Notes: generated by a model from the sequence alone, not told the origin. DNA of 64,000 nucleotides from JBDHXE01 sp035445085 (GCA_035445085.1 DAOMQA010000004.1:1-64000); one strand, 5' to 3'; counted from the stretch's first letter, positions 28,501 through 37,001 are shown. Numbers and translations are program-made.

Positions 28501-29360
28501 TAATTTCATATTTGAGAAATATTAATGGTGCAATTGAGGATAATCTAGAAAGTATTGTTGAGAATGATGGTGGATTATTAATTGCAAAAACAGTTAATGG
28601 GAATGTATACGTACCATCATTTGGCATTAATACAATTGGTACAATGAAAGTTGGTAATGGCTATCAGGTATATTTAACAAGGAAAGATTCGCTGATATAC
28701 CCTGCTAATTCACTCAGCAAATCAACATCTAGGGCAATTTCTCCAAGCCCAGTTTATTTAGAGCCAAAGCATTCTATTACTGGTTCATCATCTAATCTAA
28801 TTATTGTAACCAATGCCAACGATAATGATGAATTTGGTGTTTACAATCAAAAAGATGAATTAATTGGGTCTGGAATAGTTATCCATGGTAAATCGGTAAT
28901 TACAATTTGGGGCGATGACGAGCAAACGGACATTGTTGATGGCGCAATTTTAAACGAACAATTAAAATTAAAGTATTATAATTTTAAAACTGGGCTATTA
29001 GAGTACAATGATTATCAACTCACAAATCAAAAAGGTGAATTAATAAATAATACTTTAAGATACACAAAGGATGGTATTTTGTTCGGAAGAGTTGAGGTTC
29101 AAGAATTAAATCTAGGGTTATCTCTAGACATCAGCCCGAATCCTGCTAGAGAGTCGTTGGACATATTGTACCAATTAGGTAATGCTAATAATTGTTTAAT
29201 CCAAATTTATAGTAGTAATGGGGAAATGGTTGATGAAATTGCAGTATTAAATAGCAACAAATATACTTATATTACAGACAAACTTTCATCAGGAACTTAT
29301 ATTATGGTATTAAATTGTAATAATCAAACTCTAATGAGAAGATTTATAATTGTGAAATAG
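22572..29360 (+). CDS. 2262-residue secreted multidomain protein with T9SS type A sorting domain
   Basis: After a signal peptide (ending LFSQS) come GloVer-type tandem repeats (about 25-430; units like GGSSNKGAIFSFNIKT and LYKIKRDGSDYQVLHHY) and an Fn3-like unit (about 440-535). An 81-residue repeat series with EYFFDDDPGI occupies about 537-930. A PKD domain (WRWDFGDGTIDS, about 930-1000), an IPT-like segment, a DPNEKIGPS module (about 1379-1580) and Fn3-like domains follow. The last part is a Por sorting domain (ISPNPARESLD to RFIIVK). DNA of two repeat units is identical. Function is probably surface adhesion or matrix, by inference only. Confidence 0.85.
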   Translation: MSKSIVALIVYLGISLIPLFSQSNAYIDLHKFSASYGNDIMGLVIQDTILYGISKTGGSSNKGAIFSFNIKTNTFINLKDFVGGTDDGAYPFDNLIISGNYLFGSTAIGGNTNNGVLYKIKRDGSDYQVLHHYNSPNSPTGVGGVYFILDSNYIYFTFRGSGINNEYGYLAKVKDDGSAYQLLHTFNQSNDGKYAESLLKIGEYIYGVTLTGGNNNEGTLYKIKKDSTNYSIIKSFVNSSSIGYTPSSIFKIGNSIFGKSRYSDNLEQHTGDLIFKINSDGSSFSIIKSFYDNTITYNFINGFKVNQNVIYTTLNKKIGGNVKQVSLIRVNSDGSNYANLGTWVRDSGQYSFLNGYEFASNSILVSLSSLDSKTNILQKMEIDASNKSNVYNFAENDELQAILYTSKDSVFYGIKHNYETSDNYLFRYSLISNPELDNVSILSITKHSAALNCPIISNGNRKIINAGYCINKTGNPDTNDIVYNFYNNASQSFTSIIGYVNRLDKNTTYYIRAFAYNDIGISYSKQIQITTLNDEFITHYEVFLDEDIGIGSGNLTSTANTDTVRLNNINFSLNSVNTGFHQISIRFKDNLNLWSNNLTRTVMVRAEPNNLLNNPVITKLEYFFDDDPGINNGKVLLFNERSDTLTLTKAMFNTDSLSAGFHQITLRFMDTLNLWSNNLTRTVMVRAEPNNLLNNPVITKLEYFFDDDPGINNGKVLLFNERSDTLTLTKAMFNTDSLSAGFHQITLRFMDTLNLWSNNLTRTFMVREEPNNLLNNPVITKLEYFFDDDPGIDKGKSFLFNERNDTLALTKAMLNTDSLSAGFHQITFRFMDTLNLWSNNLTRTVMVRESSDEVDAKISELEYFIGNDPGFAQGDMFDFLDSTIINQKFILPVHNLPLGPSYATVRFKDDRGVWSHNLSKQVTICEIDGPEASFNYIGFGNEITFIDSSYKTIKWRWDFGDGTIDSTINPRHKYANAGIYNVKQSVNNICGKDSLITQVQISGIQDISPKKGGNIGNVTISIYGVGFADTTIVYLQDSTENGLEKIYPDTLYLSNNVAKANFDLLDKSIGKYDVKVEKLNDPFKKDDILPDIFEIEQGIRPDIELQVIGPPVIRRGVPANYSLNITNKGNIDANNFIVWLMVGPDTNATIKMKFPDDLPGNFEADSTILNDSVPTFYTIDTLRGKPYLAKATAILIPKLAARSTINDLKFSITSTSDSISVAAYNTPPENLLSLGSKVKKDKDKLQDAKKVIQECIFDLVDMDVDPISIILNLIPGYDDIKSCLQTSYEVATDFDNYKEALNGSTIAKAYLIKNLVTLLKDCALSALQIMYPYSTLVRAAIVIIDHMNELVEAFECGWAIGEELNGMKQQPITIRASMDPNEKIGPSNIPGINYVQSSSTLPFTVMFENVDTAALAAQEVFIYDTLDKQHLDLSTFELTSFNFADKTINIPQGLQHYSVDVDMRPAKDLIVRIIGQLDTTAGVAKWHYTSFDPKTMDLTEDPLLGFLAPNQSPPEGEGKVSYLVKPKDSLSNGTVIRNKAKIVFDANQPILTNEWKVTIDDTKPYSTINSLPPVIYDTNFTVSWGGIDPSGSIKGYNIYVKVNDNSYTPWLVGTNDTSGVYKGHYDSTYKFYSIAFDYAGNIEETKEIYDTYITLRQLLPPPLVSPEDSSYHIDIKPTFVWDSSHYSLKYQLQLSDTVNFSNLLIDNQNLIGLSHQYIDSLQYNRRYYWRMRTINGIFKSSWSPIFSFTTIEEPVNIPDSWVFSDSTGVSANILIPKAIMPKVGDRYIAKGDAIGLFFTRNDSLICAGYGVWNSQDLNITVWGDNPVTLIKDGFSSNEVYTFRVWDAQQAKVRKGIVEYESGEHYFNDGLYSVLKKLYTNETQKVIVNQGWNYISSYIIPEKPALEEVLHNNSNSLLILKTIKGKTYIPQYGINTIGDWKTIEAYQGYFTQSDTILINGEVVIPETTPIILNTGWSLISYLRNINGAIEDNLESIVENDGGLLIAKTVNGNVYVPSFGINTIGTMKVGNGYQVYLTRKDSLIYPANSLSKSTSRAISPSPVYLEPKHSITGSSSNLIIVTNANDNDEFGVYNQKDELIGSGIVIHGKSVITIWGDDEQTDIVDGAILNEQLKLKYYNFKTGLLEYNDYQLTNQKGELINNTLRYTKDGILFGRVEVQELNLGLSLDISPNPARESLDILYQLGNANNCLIQIYSSNGEMVDEIAVLNSNKYTYITDKLSSGTYIMVLNCNNQTLMRRFIIVK
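24348..25076 (+). repeat. three tandem 243-bp repeats inside the giant T9SS gene
   Basis: Units start at 24348, 24591 and 24834, each encoding 81 residues beginning LWSNNLTRT. By eye units 1 and 2 are identical over 243 bases; unit 3 is clearly diverged (FMVREEP, DKGKSF). More distant copies flank the array. Confidence 0.92.
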
Positions 29361-29384
29361 TTCTATATAAATTTACTCAGTATA

Positions 29385-29424
29385 AAATCCCTCTATACTA
29401 TCCATAATGATTGTAGAGGGATTT
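29385..29424 (+). terminator. terminator hairpin after the giant T9SS gene
   Basis: AAATCCCTCTA pairs with TAGAGGGATTT around an 18-base loop, 25 bases after the stop. The following T run is short. Confidence 0.7.
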
Positions 29425-29490
29425 CTTAGTTAAAGCAGAAAGTAAAAATTAATTTAATAAATTTTACTTTCCTTTTAAAATAGTAATTTT

Positions 29491-29520
29491 AAATAATATA
29501 CTTATTCTTGGATATTTGCT
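29491..29520. repeat. 30-bp intergenic repeat, copy 2
   Basis: Exact copy of 20573-20602. Here its TTG (29508-29510) acts as the likely -33 element of the comEC promoter. Confidence 0.8.
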
Positions 29521-29538
29521 AAAATTTAGCTAATTTTG
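29508..29538 (+). promoter_or_regulatory. promoter TTG-N20-TAATTTTG upstream of comEC
   Basis: TTG at 29508 and TAATTTTG at 29531-29538 fit the Bacteroidota consensus with a spacing of 20. The start codon follows 18 bases later. Confidence 0.6.
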
Positions 29539-29556
29539 CCTCAAATTGGGTTTTAA

Positions 29557-31443
29557 ATGAAAGAATATCCAGCTTTTAAATTTTTAATTTTCTTTTCTAT
29601 ATTTGTATACTTGTTTAACTATCTTAATCAAGTATTTAATTTATTTATTAGTTATCAATACTTAACCCTAATACTTTTTGCTTGCTTGGTTCTAACTATT
29701 ATTAAGAAATATAATAATACATCATACTTTATTGCCACTATAATCTGTTCTCTTATAATTTGCTTAAATTTGTCGTTAAACACACTGCAATACCCAAATA
29801 AATTTATACCTATGCAAAAGGCTATATTTAATGGTAAGATCATTAGTATATTAGATAAAGATAGTAATTTAAGAATAGTTGCAGAAGGGGATTTAGATGC
29901 AAAAAGTTTACCTAAGATAGAAAATACAAAAATTATTTTAAAAGTCAGTGATTTGTGTAAACTAAGAGCAAAATTAAGAGTTGGTAGTTATTTTTATTCT
30001 ACTCTTAAAATAAGGGCGCCTCATAAAAAATTAATTAATCAAGATTTTGATGAACTGAAATATTTCCAGATTAATAATTATAGTTTTTATGCATTTGCAA
30101 AAGCACAGGATTTAGTGATTTTAAAAGAAGCAAGCTATTATGATGGCTTAGTTGATAAAATTAAAGTCAATATAAAACAAAAGATTTATCAATTATATGA
30201 TTTACAAATTGCTCCTATTGCATTAGCTATTCTAATAGGTGATAAGAGCGCTATAGATATAGAAACAAAACGGAGCTTTTCATTTACTGGTACGGCTCAT
30301 TTATTAGCCGTAAGCGGGACACACGTAGGCATAATTGCTACTTTAGTTTTTATGCTTCTCAGCGTTATTTATAATAGATGGTTAAAATTTACTATTTTTA
30401 TATTTATAATGATTGCCTTCATTATTATTACTGGCAGTGAGGCTTCTGCTATACGAGCTGGATTGATGTCTATAATTATTGTTTTGGGAATGACTTTAGA
30501 AAGAAATGTTCACCCTTTAAACTCACTTTCATTAGCAAGTATATTAATGTTAATTTATAATAATAGTTTATTTTATTCTCCAGCTTTCCAAATGTCTGTA
30601 GGCTCTGTTTTAGGGATTATTATTTTTTATAATGTTATATATACTCATTTAAAGCAGCTCAACAAAAAAAATATAACAATCATTAATAATATATTTCTTT
30701 CAGTATCTATCAGCATAGCAGCATCTATTGTTGTATCTCCAATTGTTGCCTATTATTTTGATGTATTTTCAATTATTTCGCTAATAGCTAATTTAATTGA
30801 AATTCCATTATTTACAATGTCTATGTTTGGAATAATCATTAGTATTATTTGCTCTTATATATATATGCCTTTAGCTCAATTCCTTGCTTTATCTTCAAAC
30901 TTCTTATTAGGGCAACTTCTAAGTATTAATTATATGCTATCTAAAATCAATTATGCTTACATTTTAGGGCAAAGTGCATTTTATCTTTCAATATTAGTAT
31001 CAATATATTTATCATATATAATACTATCTAATTCCATAAGGTTATTGATATTTAGAGTAAGCGTATTACTTGTATTTACTACTATTATTATAAAATATCA
31101 GTCACCAAACTTAAAAAAAGAATCGCATTCAATTATTATTCCTACAGCAAATTATATTTATGCTATAAATGATACAAGCAATAAAGTAGACCCTACTATT
31201 TATATTTTTGATAGGAAAAATGGACTAAAGCCATATTTTGATAAGTATTTAAGCTATATTGTAGATAATTTCTCTAAGCCCACTATTTACTACTGTGGCA
31301 ACTATGGTATCGCTTTAACAGATTATTATAAAGGTAAATCAAATATAGCAAGTATTATGATAATGCCAAGCATGTCCGATACTATTAGCAAATATTTAAA
31401 TCTAAAAACAAATTTTATACAATACATAAGCTATGAGCATTAA
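29557..31443 (+). CDS. ComEC/Rec2-type competence membrane protein
   Basis: The 628-residue inner-membrane protein is of the family that forms the DNA-uptake channel. It has an N-terminal pair of helices and an OB-like DUF4131 region (about 85-175). The competence domain from about 205 has the signature TGTAHLLAVSGTHVGI and many helices up to about 510. The last 120 residues show no HxHxDH, so the metallo-beta-lactamase-like domain found in many ComEC proteins is absent. pgeF starts 11 bases before the stop, so the two are coupled. Confidence 0.9.
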   Translation: MKEYPAFKFLIFFSIFVYLFNYLNQVFNLFISYQYLTLILFACLVLTIIKKYNNTSYFIATIICSLIICLNLSLNTLQYPNKFIPMQKAIFNGKIISILDKDSNLRIVAEGDLDAKSLPKIENTKIILKVSDLCKLRAKLRVGSYFYSTLKIRAPHKKLINQDFDELKYFQINNYSFYAFAKAQDLVILKEASYYDGLVDKIKVNIKQKIYQLYDLQIAPIALAILIGDKSAIDIETKRSFSFTGTAHLLAVSGTHVGIIATLVFMLLSVIYNRWLKFTIFIFIMIAFIIITGSEASAIRAGLMSIIIVLGMTLERNVHPLNSLSLASILMLIYNNSLFYSPAFQMSVGSVLGIIIFYNVIYTHLKQLNKKNITIINNIFLSVSISIAASIVVSPIVAYYFDVFSIISLIANLIEIPLFTMSMFGIIISIICSYIYMPLAQFLALSSNFLLGQLLSINYMLSKINYAYILGQSAFYLSILVSIYLSYIILSNSIRLLIFRVSVLLVFTTIIIKYQSPNLKKESHSIIIPTANYIYAINDTSNKVDPTIYIFDRKNGLKPYFDKYLSYIVDNFSKPTIYYCGNYGIALTDYYKGKSNIASIMIMPSMSDTISKYLNLKTNFIQYISYEH

Positions 31444-32161
31444 TATACTAAAAACAAATATATTTCTAAACTATAAAATTATTGCTGGAACTACATTAAT
31501 AAATAAGCAATTATATCCTCCTAATGGATTTTCAATAAGTAAGGCAGAAATTTATAATGATAATGACATTCATACAATGAGGCAAGATTTTGCTGATTTT
31601 TTAAATTGCAAGTATGAGGATTTAGCATTCCAAACACAATTACATAGTGATATCATAACAATAGTAGATAACTCTTATTCTTGTGCCCAATCAGATGCAA
31701 TAATAACAAATATCAGGGGAAAGATATTAGTAGCTTCTATCGCTGATTGTGGTGGCATTTTACTATATGACCCAATAAACGGGGTAGTTGCTGCCGTTCA
31801 TTCTGGGTGGAGGGGTTCATACCAGAATATTGTCGGTAAAACTATTGCTGCATTAGCAAATAAATTTATGACTGAGCCGAAGAATTTGTTAGCATATTTA
31901 GCTCCATCTGCTTCCGTAGAAAATTACGAAATAGGGGGGGAGCTATTAGAAATGTTAGGTAATTACTCAATAAAAAGAAATGAAAAAATATATTTTGATA
32001 ATAAGAAAATGATAACTCAGCAATTATTAAATGCTGGCGTTCAAGCTCAAAATATTGAAATATCAAATATTTGTACAATTAGTGATGCCAACTATCATTC
32101 ATTTAGAAGAGATAAAAAGAAATCGGGTAGAATGGCAACCTTTATTGGAATGTTAGAATGA
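31433..32161 (+). CDS. pgeF: laccase-domain protein PgeF/YfiH (peptidoglycan editing factor, polyphenol oxidase family)
   Basis: The 242-residue protein has the family motifs QLHSD (substrate loop), ADCGGILLYDP, the metal-binding HSGWRGSYQNIVGKT and the terminal CTISDANYHSFRRDKKKSGRMATFI. Family members remove wrongly incorporated residues from the cell-wall precursor or oxidise phenols and purine nucleosides; which applies here is not decidable. It overlaps comEC by 11 bases and the next gene by 4 bases (ATGA). Confidence 0.9.
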   Translation: MSINILKTNIFLNYKIIAGTTLINKQLYPPNGFSISKAEIYNDNDIHTMRQDFADFLNCKYEDLAFQTQLHSDIITIVDNSYSCAQSDAIITNIRGKILVASIADCGGILLYDPINGVVAAVHSGWRGSYQNIVGKTIAALANKFMTEPKNLLAYLAPSASVENYEIGGELLEMLGNYSIKRNEKIYFDNKKMITQQLLNAGVQAQNIEISNICTISDANYHSFRRDKKKSGRMATFIGMLE

Positions 32162-33897
32162 AAACTTATATCTATATAATTATGGTTTTACTAAGTAGTA
32201 CATCGCTACTATTTGCGAATAGTCATAGTGAGCTAATTACGATGAAAGAGAATTATATCAAATCTTTAGAATTTATAGGAGCAAGCAACTACTACTATCT
32301 CAATACAGGTTTATTATATGCAGATGGTACATTTCAAATTAATCAATTAAACTACATAAATGGTAATAATTTCCGGCAATTAGAATTTGATGGTGTTAAA
32401 ATTAATAGTTTATTCGACAAATCGATTGACTATTCACAAATATTCTATGATGATATATTTAATCTAAAAGATAATTTAAAAGTACTTAACAAGAAATTAA
32501 ATATCGATGATACGACCAATATTAAGTTTGAGTTGGGAGCAGGTTCTAATATCGCTGATGCCAATCTGCTATATTATGGGCAGTCTGGTAATTTTAGATG
32601 GAAGACTCGAAACAATTATTATGTTACAAATGGATATAATAACCCTAATGGAGTTGAAGAAGATATTTTGGCGAAAATATCACAACAAGCCTTTCAATCT
32701 TCCATTGGATTTAGCATATTAGATTCAAAATCTATTGTAGAGTATAATCAATTAATTATGATGAACAAGTCTAATAATAAATATAATAAATTAGTCTATG
32801 ATTTTAATGAGATAAATAATTTGAACACGCTTTTTTCTTTAAAATATAGGAGTATCAATTCGGAGCTAATTTCAACCAATGGGCAAGTTTACTTCAAATA
32901 TATTAATAGAAATATTGATTACCCAAGCTACAAATTATTATCAAAAGAAAATGATATTTCTTACGGAATATCTTTAGGAGTAGACTTTAATTTATTAGAA
33001 AAAGCTACTAAGTTACAATTAAAATATGCTTCAGAACAAATGCGAGCAACTACTTTTAATAAGCAATATTCTTTACGATTAGAACAATTAGATTTCTTTA
33101 TCAATCAAGATTTTAATTTATATTCTAATAATCATACTCATTTAAAATTAGGATTAAACTATTATAATCCTATAGATGATACAAAAAAAATTGAATATAA
33201 AGGTTTATTAAAATATAACTTAGAGTTTGGGTTTCACCATACTTTCATTTTTCAAAATCAAATAAATGATATTTATGCAAGAATTAGCTTTAAAAATGAA
33301 AGTTCTAATTTTAATTATTTATTTGCTAAGACCTTGTATAGCGATACTTTAATTGAAGATATTAACTATTTAAATACATACACTTTAGGCTATAAAATTA
33401 TGGCTACGGACGATGCTTACCTTGATGTATACTTAGGTCTTTTTGATTATAATGATCAATTGAATTTTAATGATAATAAATATCCAACAAAAAGAGCAGG
33501 ATTAATAAGCCTCGATATAAATTATCGCTTCTATTTTCTTAATTTAAGCATATATGCACGATCATTTATCAGCGACACATACATTTCTTATGATACATTA
33601 CTTTTACAACTACCAAGTAGAACTTTAGAATATAAGCTGTATATAGAGTTATTTAAAAATACACTTATTTTACTTTCGCTTAAGAATTATAAGTTTAGGG
33701 AGGAGTTCAAAGATATTAGGCGCACACAATATCAAAGTGAAGTATATTTATTAAACATAAATCTTGAGCAGCCAATTAGTAAAAACTTCAAATTATTTAT
33801 AATAGGTGAGAATATCCTAGATAATAAAATTCCAGTCTATCCCTATTATTTCCAACCTGGTATAAATTTTCATGGCGGAATATCTGCTACATTTTAA
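32158..33897 (+). CDS. putative outer-membrane beta-barrel protein
   Basis: The 579-residue protein has a signal peptide (residues 1-21, ending LLFANS) and a beta-rich body of alternating polar and aromatic residues. It ends like a TonB-dependent receptor or porin barrel: LFIIGENILDNKIPVYPYY...GGISATF, with the terminal Phe expected of barrel proteins. No plug domain or TonB box is recognisable, and at 579 residues it is small for a receptor. The start overlaps pgeF by 4 bases. The transported substrate is unknown. Confidence 0.7.
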   Translation: MKTYIYIIMVLLSSTSLLFANSHSELITMKENYIKSLEFIGASNYYYLNTGLLYADGTFQINQLNYINGNNFRQLEFDGVKINSLFDKSIDYSQIFYDDIFNLKDNLKVLNKKLNIDDTTNIKFELGAGSNIADANLLYYGQSGNFRWKTRNNYYVTNGYNNPNGVEEDILAKISQQAFQSSIGFSILDSKSIVEYNQLIMMNKSNNKYNKLVYDFNEINNLNTLFSLKYRSINSELISTNGQVYFKYINRNIDYPSYKLLSKENDISYGISLGVDFNLLEKATKLQLKYASEQMRATTFNKQYSLRLEQLDFFINQDFNLYSNNHTHLKLGLNYYNPIDDTKKIEYKGLLKYNLEFGFHHTFIFQNQINDIYARISFKNESSNFNYLFAKTLYSDTLIEDINYLNTYTLGYKIMATDDAYLDVYLGLFDYNDQLNFNDNKYPTKRAGLISLDINYRFYFLNLSIYARSFISDTYISYDTLLLQLPSRTLEYKLYIELFKNTLILLSLKNYKFREEFKDIRRTQYQSEVYLLNINLEQPISKNFKLFIIGENILDNKIPVYPYYFQPGINFHGGISATF

Positions 33898-33937
33898 AGA
33901 TTAAGATTGGAGTTTTGTAAAGAAAGCATATATATAA

Positions 33938-33972
33938 AAAGAGGCTGTCATAAATTATTGACAGCCTCTTTT
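33938..33972. terminator. bidirectional terminator between convergent genes
   Basis: A 13-bp stem (AAAGAGGCTGTCA with TGACAGCCTCTTT, 8-base loop) has A runs on the left and T runs on the right, so it can end both the barrel gene and the ppiD-like gene. Confidence 0.92.
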
Positions 33973-33994
33973 AGTTTTAAAAAAATGTAATCAT

Positions 33995-36187
33995 CTAAAA
34001 GTCTTTATAGAATTTAGATCTATAATCTTCTATTTTAGCATTTTCTTTAATAGCTTGGAACCATTGGTAGAAAGCATTATTTTTTGTCTGTATTTGTAGG
34101 CTTTGAATATAATCACCTAATTTTTCTTTGATTTCTTTATCTGTTGGTACCGATTTAGATTTCACATAAACTATATAATAGCCGTTTTCACCTCTAAATG
34201 GCTCAGATATTTTACTTTCAGCTGTAGCAAATAATTTAGGAGCGAAGGCAGCATCTTGTCCAAATTCTGATATTGATGGAGAATATTTAAAATCATTTAA
34301 ATTTCTATAATACTTTTTCAGAGTAGAATCAGCAGCAACAGCAGCCTCTAACGTTGGATAGTTTTTAACTTTATTATATAATTCATTAATTTTTGACTTA
34401 ATTCCATCTAATTGCTTGATTTTACCTAATCTTTGTGAAATTTCAGCTCTGACATCATCTAATTGGCTAATACCAGCTTCTCGCGCATCGGCAACTTGTG
34501 CAATAACAACGCCAAATTTATCTAATTCAATAGGTTCCAAAATTGTTCCAACTTCGTTATTGAACGCTAATGAAGCTAAATAACGAGAGCTAAGAACAGG
34601 GCTATTTTTTAAGAAAAACGGAGATTCGGCAAATCTGTATTTTAATTTACTTGCTAATGAATCAAGTGGAGTGCCTTGTTTTGCTTGTTGTTCAATAGAT
34701 TTTGCATCTCTAAAAATTTGTGAACGAGTAGCAGAGCTAACACTTACAGAAATTTTAATTTCTGAATATTTTAAATCTTCAGATTTTTTATCTTCAACTT
34801 TAATTATATGATAGCCAAATTGAGTTTCAATTGGCATAGAGATTGAGCCAACTGGAGTACTAAACGCAGCTGCTTCAAATTCTTTTACCATTTTACCTTT
34901 GCCAAAGTACCCTAAATCACCGCCTTGTCTTGCTGAACCAGGGTCTTGTGAGTATTTAGCTGCATATACACCAAAGTCTTCACTACCAGCTTTCACTTCA
35001 TTATAAATCTTTTGTGCTTCTGCTTTAGCGCTATCTTTGTTGTTATTAGCCGCAATTAAGATGTGTGCTGCTTTTACTACTTCATTTGCACCTACTCTTT
35101 TGTCATCTAACCTATAAAAAACAGTTCCAGTAGGTAAATTAATAGGACCAGCAATACCTTTAATAGGTAGATTTGCCAAAAATGCCATAACTTGTGGATC
35201 TACATCACTTACTAATTTATATTCTGAAGTAGTACCAGAATATTCATTTAGCTTAATCTCAAATATGCTATCTTTTTCTAAATCAGTAGATACAGCTGCT
35301 AAAGCAGTAGTAATACCATTAATTTTCTTTAGAGCTTTAGTAGAATCATCTTTTGAAGGCTTGATTTGTATAGCAACATATTTTAATTTACGTGCAGCTT
35401 TTTGCTTAAAATATTGCTTATTATCATTATAACACTTTTCAATTTCTTCTTTAGTTACTTTTAATTCTGTTTGAGGCATATCCCTTAAAGAAACACCTAT
35501 AAATTCTGCATTAGCAAAGCTATTTTCATTTTTGTACTTTAAAGAAGCAAACTCTGGTGTAATAATACCTTGTGTAGAACCTACTAAAGTCTGTATTTCT
35601 TGATTTTGTAAATTTTGACGAATATACTTTTCAATATTAATCAAATCATTCCTAAATGATGCTATCGCTTCTTGCTTTTGTTCTGCAGGCACATTACCAA
35701 GATATTTGCTATAGTTTTCTGGGTTTGTAATAAGCTCTAAATATAAAGTCTTATTAAATTTACCAGTAGAATCAGAGAAGCTTTTCATCAAGAAATCAGG
35801 CGGGTTATCTATCATTTGTTCTTTAATAGTTTTATCGCTGACAATAATACCGAAAGCTTTTAATTGTTGTTTTAATAGAATTTCTTCTACCATTGCGTCC
35901 CAAACACGTTGGCGAATAGCCTCATTATCAATTTCAGTTGTTTGCCCTTGTTGAGCCATTTGTCTTCTTTGGTTGTCTTCTTCTTCCTTAACCTTCTTTT
36001 CGTAATCCACATAGAGGATATCTTCACCATTTACAACCCCTAAGACTTGTGAACCAGCACCTCCTGAGGCACCACGCAAGCCATCAATAACTGTTGGATC
36101 GCCAATCGTAAAAAAGGCTACCAACAGAAATGCAAAGATTCCAAAAACATAAGGTGAAATTCTTCTAATCTGTTGTAATGTTCCCAT
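33995..36187 (-). CDS. SurA/PpiD-type membrane-anchored peptidyl-prolyl isomerase
   Basis: The 730-residue protein has one N-terminal membrane helix (about 12-27), an SurA_N-like chaperone region (VNGEDILYVDYEKKVKEEE... and VWDAMVEEILLKQQL), and a PpiC parvulin domain at about 366-470. The parvulin core shows KAAHILIA, DFGVYAAKYSQDPGSARQGGDLGYFGKGKM and ETQFGYHIIKVEDKK. A second degenerate parvulin-like part follows toward the C-terminus. This layout matches PpiD, which helps fold proteins leaving the Sec translocon. The -7-like TAATTTTG on the minus strand (plus 36250-36257) could be its promoter. Confidence 0.9.
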   Translation of the reverse strand: MGTLQQIRRISPYVFGIFAFLLVAFFTIGDPTVIDGLRGASGGAGSQVLGVVNGEDILYVDYEKKVKEEEDNQRRQMAQQGQTTEIDNEAIRQRVWDAMVEEILLKQQLKAFGIIVSDKTIKEQMIDNPPDFLMKSFSDSTGKFNKTLYLELITNPENYSKYLGNVPAEQKQEAIASFRNDLINIEKYIRQNLQNQEIQTLVGSTQGIITPEFASLKYKNENSFANAEFIGVSLRDMPQTELKVTKEEIEKCYNDNKQYFKQKAARKLKYVAIQIKPSKDDSTKALKKINGITTALAAVSTDLEKDSIFEIKLNEYSGTTSEYKLVSDVDPQVMAFLANLPIKGIAGPINLPTGTVFYRLDDKRVGANEVVKAAHILIAANNNKDSAKAEAQKIYNEVKAGSEDFGVYAAKYSQDPGSARQGGDLGYFGKGKMVKEFEAAAFSTPVGSISMPIETQFGYHIIKVEDKKSEDLKYSEIKISVSVSSATRSQIFRDAKSIEQQAKQGTPLDSLASKLKYRFAESPFFLKNSPVLSSRYLASLAFNNEVGTILEPIELDKFGVVIAQVADAREAGISQLDDVRAEISQRLGKIKQLDGIKSKINELYNKVKNYPTLEAAVAADSTLKKYYRNLNDFKYSPSISEFGQDAAFAPKLFATAESKISEPFRGENGYYIVYVKSKSVPTDKEIKEKLGDYIQSLQIQTKNNAFYQWFQAIKENAKIEDYRSKFYKDF

Positions 36188-36538
36188 TAACCAAAAACTC
36201 CTATCTAATTATTAATATTTAAATTTCTTGTTTAATTTTTTTCAAACTACAAAATTAATAAAAAAGTGGCAATTATAGATATAAATTTATTTTAAAAGCA
36301 CTGTTTTTAGCATTATTTCATTTCTTTCTAAGTATATATATATAATATTGTATATTTATACGTTACTAATATTATATGTAGAGTTTGCATAAATTTTAAG
36401 AACTTCTTAATTCGCATCAATACCTAACAATGCTACTCCATAAAAATAAGATAAAAAAAATATTATTTATATCTTGTTAATTACTAAAAAAATGTTACTT
36501 TTGTAAATCTATATAAATTAAATTTTTGAAAGGGTAGT
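36188..36538. other. 351-base divergent intergenic region
   Basis: Very AT-rich sequence between ppiD-like and rpsT. I see only a possible minus-strand -7 box TAATTTTG (36250-36257) and the rpsT promoter; no RNA gene is recognisable. Confidence 0.6.
36474..36503 (+). promoter_or_regulatory. rpsT promoter TTG-N19-TACTTTTG
   Basis: TTG (36474-36476) and TACTTTTG (36496-36503) match the Bacteroidota -33/-7 consensus with exactly 19 bases between. It would drive rpsT and the tRNA behind it. Confidence 0.75.
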
Positions 36539-36814
36539 ATGGCGCACCATAAATCAGCGTTAAAGAGAATCAGACAAAGTAGAAAACGTAGATTGTACAA
36601 CCGTTTGAACAAAAAATTAGTAAAAAATGCTATTAAGTCTGTATTAGAATGTAAGACTGCCGAAGATGCAATTAAAAATTATTCTTCAGCTACAAGTATT
36701 CTTGATAAAGTAGCCGCAAGAGGCGTTTTACACAAAAATAACGTAGCTAATAAGAAATCTAGATTAGCTAAGTTTGTAAATAAATTAAAATTTCCTAAGC
36801 AAGCAACTGCATAA
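36539..36814 (+). CDS. rpsT: 30S ribosomal protein S20
   Basis: The 91-residue basic helical protein binds 16S rRNA early in small-subunit assembly. It begins MAHHKSALKRIRQSRKRRLYNR and ends with GVLHKNNVANKKSRLAKFVNKL, both standard S20 features. GAAAGGG lies before the ATG. The tRNA-Arg gene begins 12 bases after the stop and is probably in the same transcript. Confidence 0.97.
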   Translation: MAHHKSALKRIRQSRKRRLYNRLNKKLVKNAIKSVLECKTAEDAIKNYSSATSILDKVAARGVLHKNNVANKKSRLAKFVNKLKFPKQATA

Positions 36815-36825
36815 AGTATTTTGAC

Positions 36826-36899
36826 GCGCCCTTAGCTCAATTGGATAGAGTATTTGACTACGGATCAAAAGGTTAGGGGTTCGACTCCCTTAGGGCGTG
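36826..36899 (+). tRNA. tRNA-Arg (anticodon ACG)
   Basis: The cloverleaf can be drawn fully: acceptor GCGCCCT/AGGGCGT, D arm GCTC...GAGT, anticodon arm TTTGA-CTACGGA-TCAAA, T arm AGGGG-TTCGACT-CCCTT, and discriminator G. No CCA is encoded. Its last 16 bases plus CAAA are duplicated at 42658-42677, so the integrated element restores the tRNA 3' end. Confidence 0.96.
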
Positions 36900-36903
36900 C
36901 AAA
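36884..36903 (+). repeat. att direct repeat, left copy (inside tRNA-Arg 3' end)
   Basis: The 20 bases ACTCCCTTAGGGCGTGCAAA recur exactly at 42658-42677. Sequence on either side differs at once, as expected for a site-specific recombination core. Confidence 0.92.
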
Positions 36904-36954
36904 CTATTATGTTAAGTAATTGATTTTTAATAACTTGCGTTTTAGCTATTTCTA

Positions 36955-36975
36955 ATACGGACACATATACGGACA
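36955..36975 (+). repeat. integrase arm-type repeat, left end
   Basis: A 21-base sequence made of two ATACGGACA units 12 bases apart; it is repeated exactly and in the same orientation at 42511-42531. Such paired end repeats next to an att core fit arm sites of a tyrosine integrase. Confidence 0.75.
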
Positions 36976-37001
36976 AAAGTATATGTTTTTGGTTTGCTGA
37001 T

